Below, piece by piece: positions 16,889 through 27,468 of a stretch of 64,000 nt of DNA. The notes beneath the pieces were generated by a model, which was not told where the DNA came from, did no database searches, and was given only the letters and a program-made list of their open reading frames with translations. Location of the stretch: positions 1,674,001 to 1,738,000 of the forward strand of contig NZ_AP024897.1 of NCBI RefSeq assembly GCF_024529975.1. Reading direction: 5' to 3'. Numbering within the stretch: position 1 is the stretch's first letter; every line of letters begins with the position of its first letter. The translations under genes were made by a program, and so were the position numbers. Source of the stretch: Vibrio quintilis (GTDB taxonomy: Bacteria; Pseudomonadota; Gammaproteobacteria; Enterobacterales; Vibrionaceae).

Positions 16889-18949
16889 ATGAAGATAAAA
16901 CATAAGCTCTCTGCCGGATTTATTTTCTGCGCCGGTCTCTGGGCATATTCTGCGCCGGTAGTACAGGCTGCAGAAGTCCCCCGAACCGCATTTGTTCATT
17001 TATTTGAATGGCACTGGTCTGACATTGCCACCGAGTGTGAAGCATTTCTCGGGCCGAAAGGTTTTGCGGCGGTACAGATTTCGCCGCCTCAGAAAAGTAT
17101 CGATAATGCCGCATGGTGGTCGCGCTATCAGCCGGTCAGCTATGCGTTTGACAGCCGCAGCGGTAACCGGGCGCAGTTCAAAGAGATGGTCAAACGCTGT
17201 AAAGCAGCGGGTGTGTCGATTTATCTCGATGCGGTGATTAACCATATGGCAGCGTGGAACCGGAGCTTCCCGGATGTGCCTTATACCTCAGATGATTTCC
17301 ATACCTGCCGGGATAATATTGACTACAGCAACCGCTGGCAGGTGCAGAACTGCGATCTGGTCGGGTTGAATGATCTGAAAACTGAGTCGGATTATGTGCG
17401 GCAGAAAATTGCAGATTATATGAATGATGCCATCAGCATGGGCGTTGCCGGTTTCCGGATTGATGCGGCAAAACATATTCCGGCGGCGGATATTGCCGCT
17501 ATCAAAGGGAAACTCCATTCGCTGGGTAATGGCGACAGCCCGTATATTTTTCAGGAAGTCATTGGTGCCGGTGGCGAGCCGGTCCAACCTTCAGAATATA
17601 CCGGCAATGGGGGTGTGACGGAGTTTAATTTTGCCCGTACCCTCGGGTCAAAATTCAAAAATAGCCGGATAAATGAGCTGAAATCACTCAATCAGTGGCG
17701 TGGCTGGCTGGCCAGCAGTGATGCCGTGGTGTTTGTCACCAATCATGATGATGAACGCTCTAATGCCAGCCATGAACTGACTTACAAAGATCAGGGCAAC
17801 CTGTATATGCTCGGAAACGTGTTTATGCTGGCTTATCCTTACGGCTATCCGAAGATTATGTCCGGCTACAAATTTGACAGCAGCGACGATGCACCACCAT
17901 CTTCCGGGGTTCACAGCGGCAATGCCTGTGGTTTCGACGGCGGTGACTGGGTGTGTACACACAAGTGGCGTGGTGTGGCGAATATGGTAGCATTCCGTAA
18001 CTATACCGCCAGCCAGTGGAAAGTGACCAACTGGTGGGATAACGGCAGCAATCAGATTGCATTTGGCCGTGGTGGTCTGGGTTTTGTGGTGATTAACCGC
18101 GCAGATTCCGGCACGTTAAGCCGCACATTCAGTACCGGCATGCCGGAAGGCGATTACTGCAATGTGATTGCCGGAGATTATGATGTAGCCTCGCAGACCT
18201 GTAGTGGCGAAACTATTCATGTTGACGGGCAGGGTAAGGCGCAATTCAGCGTTGCTTTTCAGGATGCAGCTGCGATTCATGTCGGGGCAAGGGTGGATGG
18301 CGTGGTGACACCACCGGTCACCGTGCCTGAGCCGGCGGAGGCCGTCAGCGCAACGGCCATGTGTTATTACGATAAAAGTGCCGCTTTCTCCGCGCCTTAT
18401 CTGTATTACTGGAATCCGGTACCGGCAACTGCACTGAGTGCCGTCACCTGGCCGGGTGTGGCGATGAAGAAAAACGGTGATTTCTACTGTTATGATCCGG
18501 CGGCTGAAGTGACTTCGGTGAACGTGATCTTTTCTGATAAAGGCGCGTCGCAGACGGATGATTTATCCACCGCTTCAGGCAGCTGCTATCTGAATGGCAG
18601 CTGGGAGAGCCTGAGCGATTGCGGTTTTACCGTGAACGGCGGAGAAAGTGGTGGTGAAACCACCGGGGAGACGAAAGTCTGTTATGACAACACACCGGGT
18701 TTTGCCGCACCTTATCTCTACTTCTGGAATGTCGATGCTGTCTCTTCTGTCAGCAGCGTTGCATGGCCGGGCGTCGCGATGAGCCTTGAGAATGACCACT
18801 ATTGCTATGACTTCGGCACACAATTACATTCACTGAATGTCATCTTTAGTGATCAGGGCAGTCAGCAAACGGCAGACTTATCAGCCACCAGTCCGAATCT
18901 CTGTTATGCCGGTGGCAGCTGGCAGGCACTGAGTGATTGTCTTCAGTAG
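16889..18949 (+). CDS. Secreted alpha-amylase (GH13) with two C-terminal starch-binding modules
   Basis: A 686-residue exported enzyme cutting alpha-1,4 bonds in starch. The start at 16889 (AAGG ribosome site) gives signal peptide MKIKHKLSAGFIFCAGLWAY, cut near VQA-AE. Catalytic residues are Asp192 in GFRIDAAKH, Glu223 in FQEVIG and Asp287 in FVTNHDDERS. After the barrel and the C-domain come two copies of a 90-residue module (about 489-575 and 596-686) with YYW..P, WPGVAM, YCYD and VIFSDKG.QTADLS, which fits starch-binding family CBM26. The gene stands alone. Length and layout fit marine Vibrio amylases. Confidence 0.92.
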   Translation: MKIKHKLSAGFIFCAGLWAYSAPVVQAAEVPRTAFVHLFEWHWSDIATECEAFLGPKGFAAVQISPPQKSIDNAAWWSRYQPVSYAFDSRSGNRAQFKEMVKRCKAAGVSIYLDAVINHMAAWNRSFPDVPYTSDDFHTCRDNIDYSNRWQVQNCDLVGLNDLKTESDYVRQKIADYMNDAISMGVAGFRIDAAKHIPAADIAAIKGKLHSLGNGDSPYIFQEVIGAGGEPVQPSEYTGNGGVTEFNFARTLGSKFKNSRINELKSLNQWRGWLASSDAVVFVTNHDDERSNASHELTYKDQGNLYMLGNVFMLAYPYGYPKIMSGYKFDSSDDAPPSSGVHSGNACGFDGGDWVCTHKWRGVANMVAFRNYTASQWKVTNWWDNGSNQIAFGRGGLGFVVINRADSGTLSRTFSTGMPEGDYCNVIAGDYDVASQTCSGETIHVDGQGKAQFSVAFQDAAAIHVGARVDGVVTPPVTVPEPAEAVSATAMCYYDKSAAFSAPYLYYWNPVPATALSAVTWPGVAMKKNGDFYCYDPAAEVTSVNVIFSDKGASQTDDLSTASGSCYLNGSWESLSDCGFTVNGGESGGETTGETKVCYDNTPGFAAPYLYFWNVDAVSSVSSVAWPGVAMSLENDHYCYDFGTQLHSLNVIFSDQGSQQTADLSATSPNLCYAGGSWQALSDCLQ

Positions 18950-19165
18950 CAACAGTCTTCAGTCACTGTCTTGTTTCAATCGCTGAATCTGACAAAGCAC
19001 CGGCAAGGTGTGTGAAGGCGGCAATCAGGCCGGGCGATGCCTGGCCTGAATTGTGATCCGGGTAGAATTTTATTCTTCCGCTATACTTAATGTTGATCCT
19101 GGTCAATTTTTAACCGTATTGATAAATTAAGACCAGCAATCAGTTCCAGCAGAGGAGACGGAAGT

Positions 19166-19774
19166 ATGATTAATCATGTTTGGGGTTTATTACATCACCC
19201 GGACCGGGAGTGGCGTGAAATCAGCGTTGAGCACGAAACGATCGGTCATTTGTACCTGCACCATGTGCTCTGGATGGCGGCTATTCCGGTGGTATGTTCC
19301 TATATTGGAACGACTCAGTTTGGCTGGACGTTTGGCGGAGAGACGACCTATATTGTTTCCTGGGGTGATGGTTTAATTCTTGGGATGGCTTTTTATCTGC
19401 TGATTCTGATGGCGGTCGGCGGTGTTGGCGGGTTGATCTACCGGCTGGCGCGGAATATTCCCAATCGTCCGCAATATGGTGAATGTGTTATTTTTGCCGG
19501 TTATACCGCAACACCACTGTTTTTAAGTGGCGTGTTTGCCTTGTACCCGGTGTTCTGGCTCTGCCTGCTGGCGATGATTGGCGGCATTATTTATACCGGA
19601 TTTTTGCTTTATCGCGGTACGCCCAACTTTCTGGGAATCAGCAATAAGCGGGGCTTTATTTTGTCCGGAATGACACTGGGCGCGGGTGTGCTGATTCTGG
19701 AATTCATGCTGGCAGTGGTCGTGTTGCTGTGGAGCATGGGCTCAGAACATAGTGTGGTCTGGCAGTTTTTCTGA
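19166..19774 (+). CDS. Yip1-domain inner membrane protein
   Basis: A 202-residue protein beginning MINHVWGLLHHPDREWREI, the typical soluble start of bacterial YIP1 proteins, followed by five membrane helices. AGAGGAG precedes the ATG. The function in bacteria is unknown. It stands before the MCP-hemerythrin gene, with about 200 bases and a dispersed repeat between them. Confidence 0.8.
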   Translation: MINHVWGLLHHPDREWREISVEHETIGHLYLHHVLWMAAIPVVCSYIGTTQFGWTFGGETTYIVSWGDGLILGMAFYLLILMAVGGVGGLIYRLARNIPNRPQYGECVIFAGYTATPLFLSGVFALYPVFWLCLLAMIGGIIYTGFLLYRGTPNFLGISNKRGFILSGMTLGAGVLILEFMLAVVVLLWSMGSEHSVVWQFF

Positions 19775-19787
19775 AGTTAACAGGCCG

Positions 19788-19842
19788 GGCTATACCCAAA
19801 TAACCTGGGTTATGCATCTTCAGGTTGCCCGGGTACATAGTG
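19788..19842. repeat. Dispersed repeat, partial copy
   Basis: CTATACCCAAATAACC…ATGCATCTTCAGGTTGCCCGGGTA matches the core of the repeats at 26053 and 63536, here with an added facing arm. Confidence 0.5.
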
Positions 19843-19973
19843 ATATTAACGAAATGCGGAGCAAGGCTCCGTATTTTTTTTCTTTTGATCATGTTTTTAG
19901 CATTCGGTTGCTCCTTTTTAGAAAACTCTTTCTATGCTTAACAACACAGATCTGAGGTCACAGGTGGTGTTGA

Positions 19974-21554
19974 ATGAACGAAAAAATAAGTCAGTTACAG
20001 CCGTTGCAATGGTGGCTGGTTTTTGTGGTGTTATTGCTTCCTTTCTTTTATCACTTTTTATCTGTTGGCCTGTGGGGATGGACTTTGTGGCTGGCTTTAT
20101 TTTGTGGTGTGCTGTATGTGGTTTTTCAGATGTTCCATCAGATTGTCACTCAGATCAGAAAAGCCGCGGTCGGCCTGTCTGAAGGTGATTTGAGAGTCCG
20201 GATCGACATCACGGAAGGTAAAGGCCATCCGCTGTTTTATGCATTTAACCGGATTGGCTCCGATGTTTCCCGCACTGTCGGGGCTTTGGGTTCAACCTCC
20301 GATGCGTTACTTCAGGTTGCTGAGGCGGTGAAAAATAATTCTGAAACGGCGGAAGCCGGTGCGTCAAAGCAGCGTTCAGAAATGGCTGATTCGCTGGATA
20401 TGATTCATCAGTTGTCTGAGTCAACGCATCAGGTGGCGCAGTTAACTGAAGCGACCGCTGAGTCTGCTGCGGATGCAAAACGACAGGCACAGGATGGCGG
20501 GCAATATATGCAGAAGCTTGAGTCTGCACTGAAAAATGCCAGCCAGCAAATGGAAGGTTCCAAAGTACATATTCAGGAACTCGAAAATGAAAGCAGCAGC
20601 ATTGGCCAGGTATTGGGAACGATCAGTGACATTGCCGATCAGACCAATCTGCTGGCATTAAATGCGGCAATTGAAGCCGCCAGAGCCGGGGAGCAGGGGC
20701 GTGGTTTTGCGGTAGTGGCGGATGAGGTGCGGACGCTGGCAACCCGGACCCGGGAGGCAACGGATGACATTCAGCAAAAAATAGAAACACTGCTGGGGAG
20801 TATTCAGCAGGTGGTGGAAGCGATCGGCAAAAATGCGGATTGTATGGATCAGTCGGTGGAAGTCATTGGGCACGTCAGTCAGGCGTTCTTTCAGCTTTCA
20901 GAGAAAATTGTGGCGATCACCGGCCAGAGTGAACAGATTTCCGGCCTGTTACATGAACAGGTGGGGTCGAATGAACGCCTGGTACAGGGGCTGACGGATA
21001 TCGCTTCTGTGTCTGAAGAAAATGTTCAGGTGACCAATGAAACCCTGATGGCGAGTGTCGCGGTGAAAAATATATCCGGTGAGATTAAATCTTTGCTGCA
21101 TCGCTTCGCGATTGATGCCAGGCAGCTGGCTGAAGAAGATCAGCGCAGACAGAAATTAATTCAGTGGGGACCGGGGCTGGATCTGAATCTCGAAGAAATT
21201 AACCGCCAGCATCAGACTTTAGTTCATCTGGTCAATGAGCTGAATCATCTGCTCAGTCATAACTACGGGCTGGCATCGGTGAAGCGTGTGGTTCAGGGAT
21301 TGATCGATTACACCGCTAACCACTTTGAATATGAAGAAGTCCTGTTTTCTCAGTTTGGTTATGAGAATGAAGCCGCGCATGTGAAAAAGCATCAGAGTCT
21401 GGTTACAAATGTACTTGAGTTTCAGAAGCGGGTGGAAAGGGGAGAGAATATTGGTCCTGAGCTGATGAAATTTCTGCAGGAATGGCTCACGGTGCATATT
21501 CAGCAGGAAGACCGGGCTTATGTTGAATGTTTTCACCGCCACGGTATGAAGTAA
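19974..21554 (+). CDS. Methyl-accepting chemotaxis protein with C-terminal hemerythrin domain
   Basis: A 526-residue receptor. Two membrane helices lie close together (about 12-32 and 36-56) with almost no periplasmic loop, then a HAMP-like region and the signalling hairpin tip [35 protein letters not shown]. Residues from about 400 form a bacteriohemerythrin: [27 protein letters not shown] and HIQQEDRAY supply the His and acidic ligands of a di-iron site that binds O2. The build suggests aerotaxis by direct oxygen binding inside the cell. It stands alone; expression control is not visible. Confidence 0.9.
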   Translation: MNEKISQLQPLQWWLVFVVLLLPFFYHFLSVGLWGWTLWLALFCGVLYVVFQMFHQIVTQIRKAAVGLSEGDLRVRIDITEGKGHPLFYAFNRIGSDVSRTVGALGSTSDALLQVAEAVKNNSETAEAGASKQRSEMADSLDMIHQLSESTHQVAQLTEATAESAADAKRQAQDGGQYMQKLESALKNASQQMEGSKVHIQELENESSSIGQVLGTISDIADQTNLLALNAAIEAARAGEQGRGFAVVADEVRTLATRTREATDDIQQKIETLLGSIQQVVEAIGKNADCMDQSVEVIGHVSQAFFQLSEKIVAITGQSEQISGLLHEQVGSNERLVQGLTDIASVSEENVQVTNETLMASVAVKNISGEIKSLLHRFAIDARQLAEEDQRRQKLIQWGPGLDLNLEEINRQHQTLVHLVNELNHLLSHNYGLASVKRVVQGLIDYTANHFEYEEVLFSQFGYENEAAHVKKHQSLVTNVLEFQKRVERGENIGPELMKFLQEWLTVHIQQEDRAYVECFHRHGMK

Positions 21555-21613
21555 ATGGCGCAACAGGCCCCTGGCAACCGGCTTCTTCAGGTGGTCCGGG
21601 GGAGAAAATAAGA

Positions 21614-21641
21614 AACCTTCAGATGTTCAGGTCTGAAGGTT
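21614..21641. terminator. Hairpin between the MCP gene and the 117-residue gene
   Basis: AACCTTCAGA (21614-21623) pairs perfectly with TCTGAAGGTT (21632-21641). The T-run is weak; it probably serves the convergent genes on both sides. Confidence 0.55.
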
Positions 21642-21671
21642 AAAGGGATCTGAAATAATGATGGGAGGCAA

Positions 21672-22025
21672 TCAGATTAGCAACAGGATGCTGCCAATTG
21701 TTGCCGCTGCGGAAAGATATTGCCCCGCAGAATAGGAACTATCATTCTCTTCTTCCAGCTTATCCGGGTGTTCCATACCCAGTGCGCCGTAGGTGAAAGA
21801 CTCAACCTTGTCACCGACAGTTTTATCCTTTTCAGCGGCTTTACTTTCATGATCAATCTCTTTCAAGGCTGCCAGCAAAGCTTTTCCTTCATCGGATAAT
21901 GTGACTTTGTCCTGCGACGGTTTTGCTTGTGCGTCACTTTGTGCCTGTGGCGCTGCCGGAGTCGCGGGTTTTGCTTTCATCGCCTGAGATGAATAGACCG
22001 ATGCACCTGATTTTATTGGGTCCAT
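21672..22025 (-). CDS. Protein of unknown function with a C-terminal membrane segment
   Basis: A 117-residue protein. The first 45 residues are Ala, Pro, Gln, Lys rich and probably disordered. VTLSDEGKALLAALKEI is a helix motif like that in some flagellar and secretion-associated proteins. The last 18 residues (YLSAAATIGSILLLI) are hydrophobic and could anchor it. GGAGAG precedes the start. Family not recognised; no partner gene nearby. Confidence 0.6.
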   Translation of the reverse strand: MDPIKSGASVYSSQAMKAKPATPAAPQAQSDAQAKPSQDKVTLSDEGKALLAALKEIDHESKAAEKDKTVGDKVESFTYGALGMEHPDKLEEENDSSYSAGQYLSAAATIGSILLLI

Positions 22026-22153
22026 AAAACTCTCCTGCCGTGTTCTGCTTATGTTAGCGGAGGCTGAATAAAAAACTTGAGTGATTTTTCTCTGTTTTGC
22101 CAGATACCGCGATACTCAACATTATTATTCAGCTGAACAATCCTCAGATAAAT

Positions 22154-23008
22154 TTAAGCAAAAGCTATGCCTTTTCTGTCTGTTTTCCGGTAGATGCTCA
22201 GCGTAAAACCGGCTTCACAGTCAAATGATGCCCGGCTGTGCAGATCGGCTTTCACGGATTCACTGGCTTTCCAGGCAAAAGGTGTCATCTGCAGCAGGTC
22301 ATGTGCCTGTGCGCCGGTCATTTTCATGGTGTAATGCAGGTTCTCACGTGATTCCAGCACGAACCCGTGGCCGGATTCATCCTGATCGGTATGCAGATGA
22401 ACCTGCTGATAAATCAGTTCTTTCAACTGATACAGATGTCTGGCTGCCGGCGTCACCGTCATAAACAGACCGCCGGGACGAATACAGCGCTGCAGCTCTT
22501 CAGGTTTGCAGGGCGCATAAATTCTGAGTATCGCATCAAGGCTTTCATCGGCAAAAGGCAGGCGGTGGCTGGATGCCACACAAAAGTGGCAGTTTTTATA
22601 GCGTTTCGCGGCATAGCGTACCGCTGTTTTAGAGATATCCAGACCATAAATCTCAGCCTGAGCATTGGTACTGTTCAGTAACTCAGCAACATGAGCGGTA
22701 TAAAATCCTTCGCCACAGCCGATATCCAGCAATTCAGGAACATGGCTGTTTTCCCGCAGGTTCAGCAATTCAAGACAACGCTGTGCGACTTTTTCCCGCA
22801 GCGGGTTGTAATGTCCCTGCTCCAGAAAGCGTCTTCTGGCCTGCATCATGTCTTTATTATCCCCCGGATCTTTGCTGTGCTTATGCTGAACCGGCATCAG
22901 ATTGACGTAACCTTCTTTTGCCATGTCAAACTGATGGTTGTTACTGCAGGAGAAACTTTGTTGTTTCTGATGCAGGGGAGCGTGACAAAGCGGACACTGA
23001 TAGGGCAT
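22154..23008 (-). CDS. rlmA: 23S rRNA (guanine-N1)-methyltransferase
   Basis: A 284-residue SAM-dependent enzyme. It starts at 23008 with MPYQCPLCHAPL; the two CxxC-like pairs (CPLC, CSNNH) form the zinc finger typical of RlmA, followed by FDMAKEGYVNLM. The SAM site is LLDIGCGEGFYT. The enzyme methylates G745 of 23S rRNA. A longer frame from 23080 adds 24 residues without family support. The sequence is a full-length member. Confidence 0.9.
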   Translation of the reverse strand: MPYQCPLCHAPLHQKQQSFSCSNNHQFDMAKEGYVNLMPVQHKHSKDPGDNKDMMQARRRFLEQGHYNPLREKVAQRCLELLNLRENSHVPELLDIGCGEGFYTAHVAELLNSTNAQAEIYGLDISKTAVRYAAKRYKNCHFCVASSHRLPFADESLDAILRIYAPCKPEELQRCIRPGGLFMTVTPAARHLYQLKELIYQQVHLHTDQDESGHGFVLESRENLHYTMKMTGAQAHDLLQMTPFAWKASESVKADLHSRASFDCEAGFTLSIYRKTDRKGIAFA

Positions 23009-23107
23009 TGCGGTTTTCCCGTTCGCGGATTGAAAAGGGCGCCAGTTTACCGGGTAACCGGGGAAAGCGCAAAGAGACACGATAGTGCCTCTTTGCTTTG
23101 GTCATCT

Positions 23108-24001
23108 TTATATATTCTGAGCGGCGATTGTGGTAGTCAGTGTATGACTGTCTCCGGGTTGCAGCGTGATACCGGCAGACAGGCAGGGAGAAAAAATTGC
23201 AGATTCAATACAAAACATAGTCTGGTAGGCATCATCCGTCATGTCACTCATTGCTTTTGACAGTTCATCCCACGGGTTCCACAAAACGGCTGAATTGTGG
23301 CCGGTATTGTCGACAGTCAGTGCCCGGTTGAGTGTTGGATCCTGCATGATGATACGCTCATCCGGACTGGTGTATATGCGATCAATTCCCTGAGTGAGCG
23401 TGAGCGTTTCCCCGCCCTGACAAACCTGATTATTTTGTAGTTTATCGATGTATTCTTTGCCCATACCGGTCGTGCTGATTTTTTCAATATCACCAATGTT
23501 CAGATAGGAATGCAGCGCGCCGGAGAAATTCCAGACTTTCTCATCGGTGTTGGTGATTTCCAGTGATAAACGCAATTCATCACCAATGGCAATATGCAAT
23601 AGCAGATGAAACTCATACGGCCAGATATGCCGGGTTGCTTCGCTGGATTTCAGCCCAAGGCTCACGACGACACCGGCTTCACTTTCTCTGTGTTCAACCA
23701 GTTGCCATTCCTGAATCCGGGCAAATCCGTGATTGGGGCTGCCGATACCACCAAACCATGGCCAGCAAACAGGAATACCGCCGCGGATGGATTTTTCGCC
23801 ATCAAACAGTGAAGCGTCACTCATCCAGAGCAGATCAGGTTGTCCGGCCGGTTGATAGGAAAGAACATGACCACCAAATAAAGAAATACCTGCCGTTGCC
23901 TTTTTATGGACAACGCGAACAATTTTAATCTTCTCTTTCTCTACAATCGTGACGTTATCTGAAAGATTTGCGACGACAGGTAAGTTATGTAGTTCCATCA
24001 T
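23108..24001 (-). CDS. yeaD: D-hexose-6-phosphate mutarotase (YeaD family)
   Basis: A 297-residue aldose-1-epimerase-like protein that interconverts alpha and beta glucose-6-phosphate. GGHVLSYQPAGQPDLLWMS, RGGIPVCWPWFG with the phosphate-contacting Arg, HGFARI with a catalytic His and LHSYLNIGD are present. It lies next to gapA in the same direction as in enteric and Vibrio genomes, supporting glycolysis. It has its own upstream space of 148 bases with the gapA terminator. Confidence 0.9.
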   Translation of the reverse strand: MMELHNLPVVANLSDNVTIVEKEKIKIVRVVHKKATAGISLFGGHVLSYQPAGQPDLLWMSDASLFDGEKSIRGGIPVCWPWFGGIGSPNHGFARIQEWQLVEHRESEAGVVVSLGLKSSEATRHIWPYEFHLLLHIAIGDELRLSLEITNTDEKVWNFSGALHSYLNIGDIEKISTTGMGKEYIDKLQNNQVCQGGETLTLTQGIDRIYTSPDERIIMQDPTLNRALTVDNTGHNSAVLWNPWDELSKAMSDMTDDAYQTMFCIESAIFSPCLSAGITLQPGDSHTLTTTIAAQNI

Positions 24002-24099
24002 GTTTGTCCTCTGTTTATGCTTTTTTTGTGTTTTTTATGCAATGTTAACCGTATAACGCGTGGTACTGATATGGCAAGGTTTTGTGCTGAAGAAATGAA

Positions 24100-24122
24100 A
24101 AAAGGCGACACAAGGTCGCCTT
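24100..24122 (-). terminator. Terminator after gapA
   Basis: On the minus strand AAGGCGAC pairs with GTCGCCTT, then a T-run. It parts gapA from yeaD. Confidence 0.8.
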
Positions 24123-24149
24123 CTGAACTTTCAGTCTGAGAATCTGATC

Positions 24150-25199
<1,050 letters not shown>

Positions 25200-25228
25200 T
25201 TACAGAAACCGGCTTTGTTCTGCAACAG

Positions 25229-25257
25229 ATAATCGGATTTAACTTGTTTAAAGTCAA
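25229..25257 (-). promoter_or_regulatory. Predicted gapA promoter
   Basis: Minus strand TTGACT (25252-25257) and GATTAT (25229-25234) with a 17-base spacer. It lies about 85 bases before the gapA start. The rest of the 400-base gap to msrB shows no other gene. Confidence 0.55.
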
Positions 25258-25550
25258 AAAAGTACGATATCTCATCACTGGGTAACCGCAAACCGGTGAT
25301 TACCTCTCCATCATCACCGGATACATCCTGAATCTTACACCGAACAGATAAACATCAGTGTGTTTATTCTGATTCGTTTTTTCGTCCTTACAGGCGTTAA
25401 GGTGTTAAAGTATGTGCTACAACATCATTGATGTGCAAGTTTTTCGTAAAAAAAACTCATAAAATAAAACCCCCTGAGTGACACCGGATATTTCGTGTTC
25501 AAATCACTCAGACGTCAGCATAAAAAATATCAGTCAAGAAGGGAGAAAGT

Positions 25551-25952
25551 ATGAAAAAAATCGACAAATCGGATGCATACTGGCAGGAACATTTAACCCA
25601 TGAGCAGTATCATATTTGTCGGCAACGGGGGACGGAACCACCGTTTTCCGGCACACTGCTTCATCATAAAGAGTCGGGGCATTATCTGTGTACCTGCTGT
25701 AAGACGCCACTGTTTTCTCATCAGAATAAATACGATTCCGGGTGTGGCTGGCCAAGTTTTGATGCGCCGCTCAATGCTGAAGTGATCCGTTATTTACAGG
25801 ACGACAGTCATGGCATGCAGCGAACGGAGATCCGCTGTGCCGCCTGCGACAGCCATCTCGGTCATGTGTTTGAAGACGGGCCGGCAACTACCGGTGAGCG
25901 CTACTGTGTGAATTCGGTTTCTTTGAAATTTCACGGTGACTCTGACGCATAA
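25551..25952 (+). CDS. msrB: Peptide methionine-(R)-S-oxide reductase
   Basis: A 133-residue repair enzyme reducing methionine R-sulfoxide in proteins. The catalytic Cys119 is in [11 protein letters not shown]. Zinc is held by two CxxC pairs, CTCCKT and [24 protein letters not shown] DSGCGWPSF is the substrate loop. GGGAG precedes the start. It is divergent from gapA, as in other Vibrio and enteric genomes, and ends at a good hairpin. Confidence 0.95.
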   Translation: MKKIDKSDAYWQEHLTHEQYHICRQRGTEPPFSGTLLHHKESGHYLCTCCKTPLFSHQNKYDSGCGWPSFDAPLNAEVIRYLQDDSHGMQRTEIRCAACDSHLGHVFEDGPATTGERYCVNSVSLKFHGDSDA

Positions 25953-25959
25953 GGTACAA

Positions 25960-25998
25960 AAATCCCTGTCCCGGAAAAAGACCGTCTGACAGGGATTT
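25960..25998 (+). terminator. Hairpin after msrB
   Basis: AAATCCCTGTC (25960-25970) pairs with GACAGGGATTT (25988-25998). Only a short T-run follows, so efficiency is uncertain. Confidence 0.6.
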
Positions 25999-26052
25999 AC
26001 ATTTCTGTGTCAGGATAATTTGAAAGGTGGTACATTCCTGCATTCTCTTTCC

Positions 26053-26111
26053 TTGAACTGTGCCGTTCGGCTGTACGCTGAATCATGCATTGTCAGGTTG
26101 CCTGGGTATAT
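26053..26111. repeat. 59-bp dispersed repeat, copy A
   Basis: TTGAACTG…ACGCTGAATCATGCAT…TCAGGTTGC.TGGGTATAT matches 63536-63594 at all but about seven positions. Shorter relatives are at 19788, 46384, 47676 and 48665. Non-coding. Confidence 0.75.
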
Positions 26112-26138
26112 ACCACGTTTATGATTCGGTGGCGGGAA

Positions 26139-26987
26139 TTACTCTTCCGCTGGTGCCGGTGGATTCATCGCTTCGGCAATCAGAGAAGGCTTAAAGCGTT
26201 TGTTATTGATCGCACTGATAACCTTATCTGCAATATCATCGAGCTGACTGAATTTTTCATCAGAAAAACCGTAGATGATTTTCAGGTCCCGCTCCGAAGC
26301 AACCGGAACACCATACTCTTTACCGACAATCGCCCAGATATATGAATCCTCATTATGTCTGAGCAACCGGTTTAAGCTGGCGAGAGATTCCAGAATACTG
26401 ACATTCAGAGTTTTCGGATCACTCAGCTGAAGTGCCCGGTTCAACAGTTTGATGGTTTTCTGCCGGTCTTTATCAATATAAAAGGTGGCCAGTGCGTACT
26501 GCATTCTGGCAGTGTTCAGCTCCTGGCTGCCTTCCATCCGGAGAAACTGACGGCGGGCATGTTTATTGCCGGTCTGGCTCCACAGGAAGTATAAGGACTC
26601 CGCTGTGTTGTACTTAAGTAACTCTTTTTCAAGTGCAGCCATGCTATTACCGGCATTGACATAAGCCATCGCCCGCTTGTTCTTGATTTCAGCCTGATTG
26701 ATCGGCTGAATCTGGGCGGCAGTTTCAAGGCACTTTTTATACTCCTGAGTCAGCTTATATTCTTCAATTTTGTTGATATCCGTTGGATCCCTGAGAACAT
26801 CAAGCCGATGCCAGACCAGGTTGGTCCGGGGCAGCCGGCACTGGCCGTCGTGCATATTCAGCTCTTCACAACGCAATCCGGGATTGTCTTTACACAGTTT
26901 ATCCGTGTTGTTTTTATTTTCCAGACATCCGCTGATAACGAACGGGATGCCGGCAATGGTCAGATATTTCAGAAATTGTTTATACAT
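26139..26987 (-). CDS. Predicted lipoprotein of unknown function (DUF2989-like)
   Basis: A 282-residue protein with signal peptide and lipobox VISGC, so it is probably lipid-anchored at Cys21. Mature part starts with a Cys-rich piece (KLCKDNPGLRCEELNMHDGQCRLPRTNLVW), then helical hairpins that look like TPR/Sel1 units (about 90-230). That order fits the family of Vibrio lipoproteins known as DUF2989. Role unknown. It is divergent from yeaC. Confidence 0.7.
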   Translation of the reverse strand: MYKQFLKYLTIAGIPFVISGCLENKNNTDKLCKDNPGLRCEELNMHDGQCRLPRTNLVWHRLDVLRDPTDINKIEEYKLTQEYKKCLETAAQIQPINQAEIKNKRAMAYVNAGNSMAALEKELLKYNTAESLYFLWSQTGNKHARRQFLRMEGSQELNTARMQYALATFYIDKDRQKTIKLLNRALQLSDPKTLNVSILESLASLNRLLRHNEDSYIWAIVGKEYGVPVASERDLKIIYGFSDEKFSQLDDIADKVISAINNKRFKPSLIAEAMNPPAPAEE

Positions 26988-27088
26988 GGCTTGTGATCAA
27001 ATACTCGTATTGATTGCGTATTTCTTGACGTTAGATGTTAGGCAACCATTATGTGTATTCTCAGTCAATGATTCAAACAGAGAATCTT

Positions 27089-27394
27089 ATGAATGCTCAA
27101 CAATTAATAGAAATTATCACACCCGAAGCATATCAGCGCTTGCTGTATGCTGTTGAAACCGGCAAATGGCCTGAAGGTACGACACTTTCTCAGGAACAAC
27201 GTGATGCCTGTATTCAGGCGGTTATGCTGTTTCAGTCTAAGCATAATACAGAACCGGAACATATGACAATTGCCGCAGGTGGCGAAGTTTGTTTTAAATC
27301 GAAATCTGAACTGAAACAACAGTTTCAAACCAAAGATGAGAATGAGATTTTGCGGGTCAGAACCAATGACCCGGCGCAGGATAACGCCGGGTAA
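27089..27394 (+). CDS. yeaC: YeaC-family protein (DUF1315)
   Basis: A 101-residue cytoplasmic protein starting MNAQQLIEIITPEAYQRL, with the ETGKWPEGTTLSQEQRDACIQAVMLFQ core of the family. The start at 27089 is preferred over a longer frame from 27035. The position near ansA and msrB is as in related genomes. Function unknown. Confidence 0.8.
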   Translation: MNAQQLIEIITPEAYQRLLYAVETGKWPEGTTLSQEQRDACIQAVMLFQSKHNTEPEHMTIAAGGEVCFKSKSELKQQFQTKDENEILRVRTNDPAQDNAG

Positions 27395-27468
27395 TCCGCT
27401 GGTGGTCATGGTCTGATGTCAGTATCAACCCGCTTTCTGCTGAAAGCCGGTTGATGACTGAATGAGGA

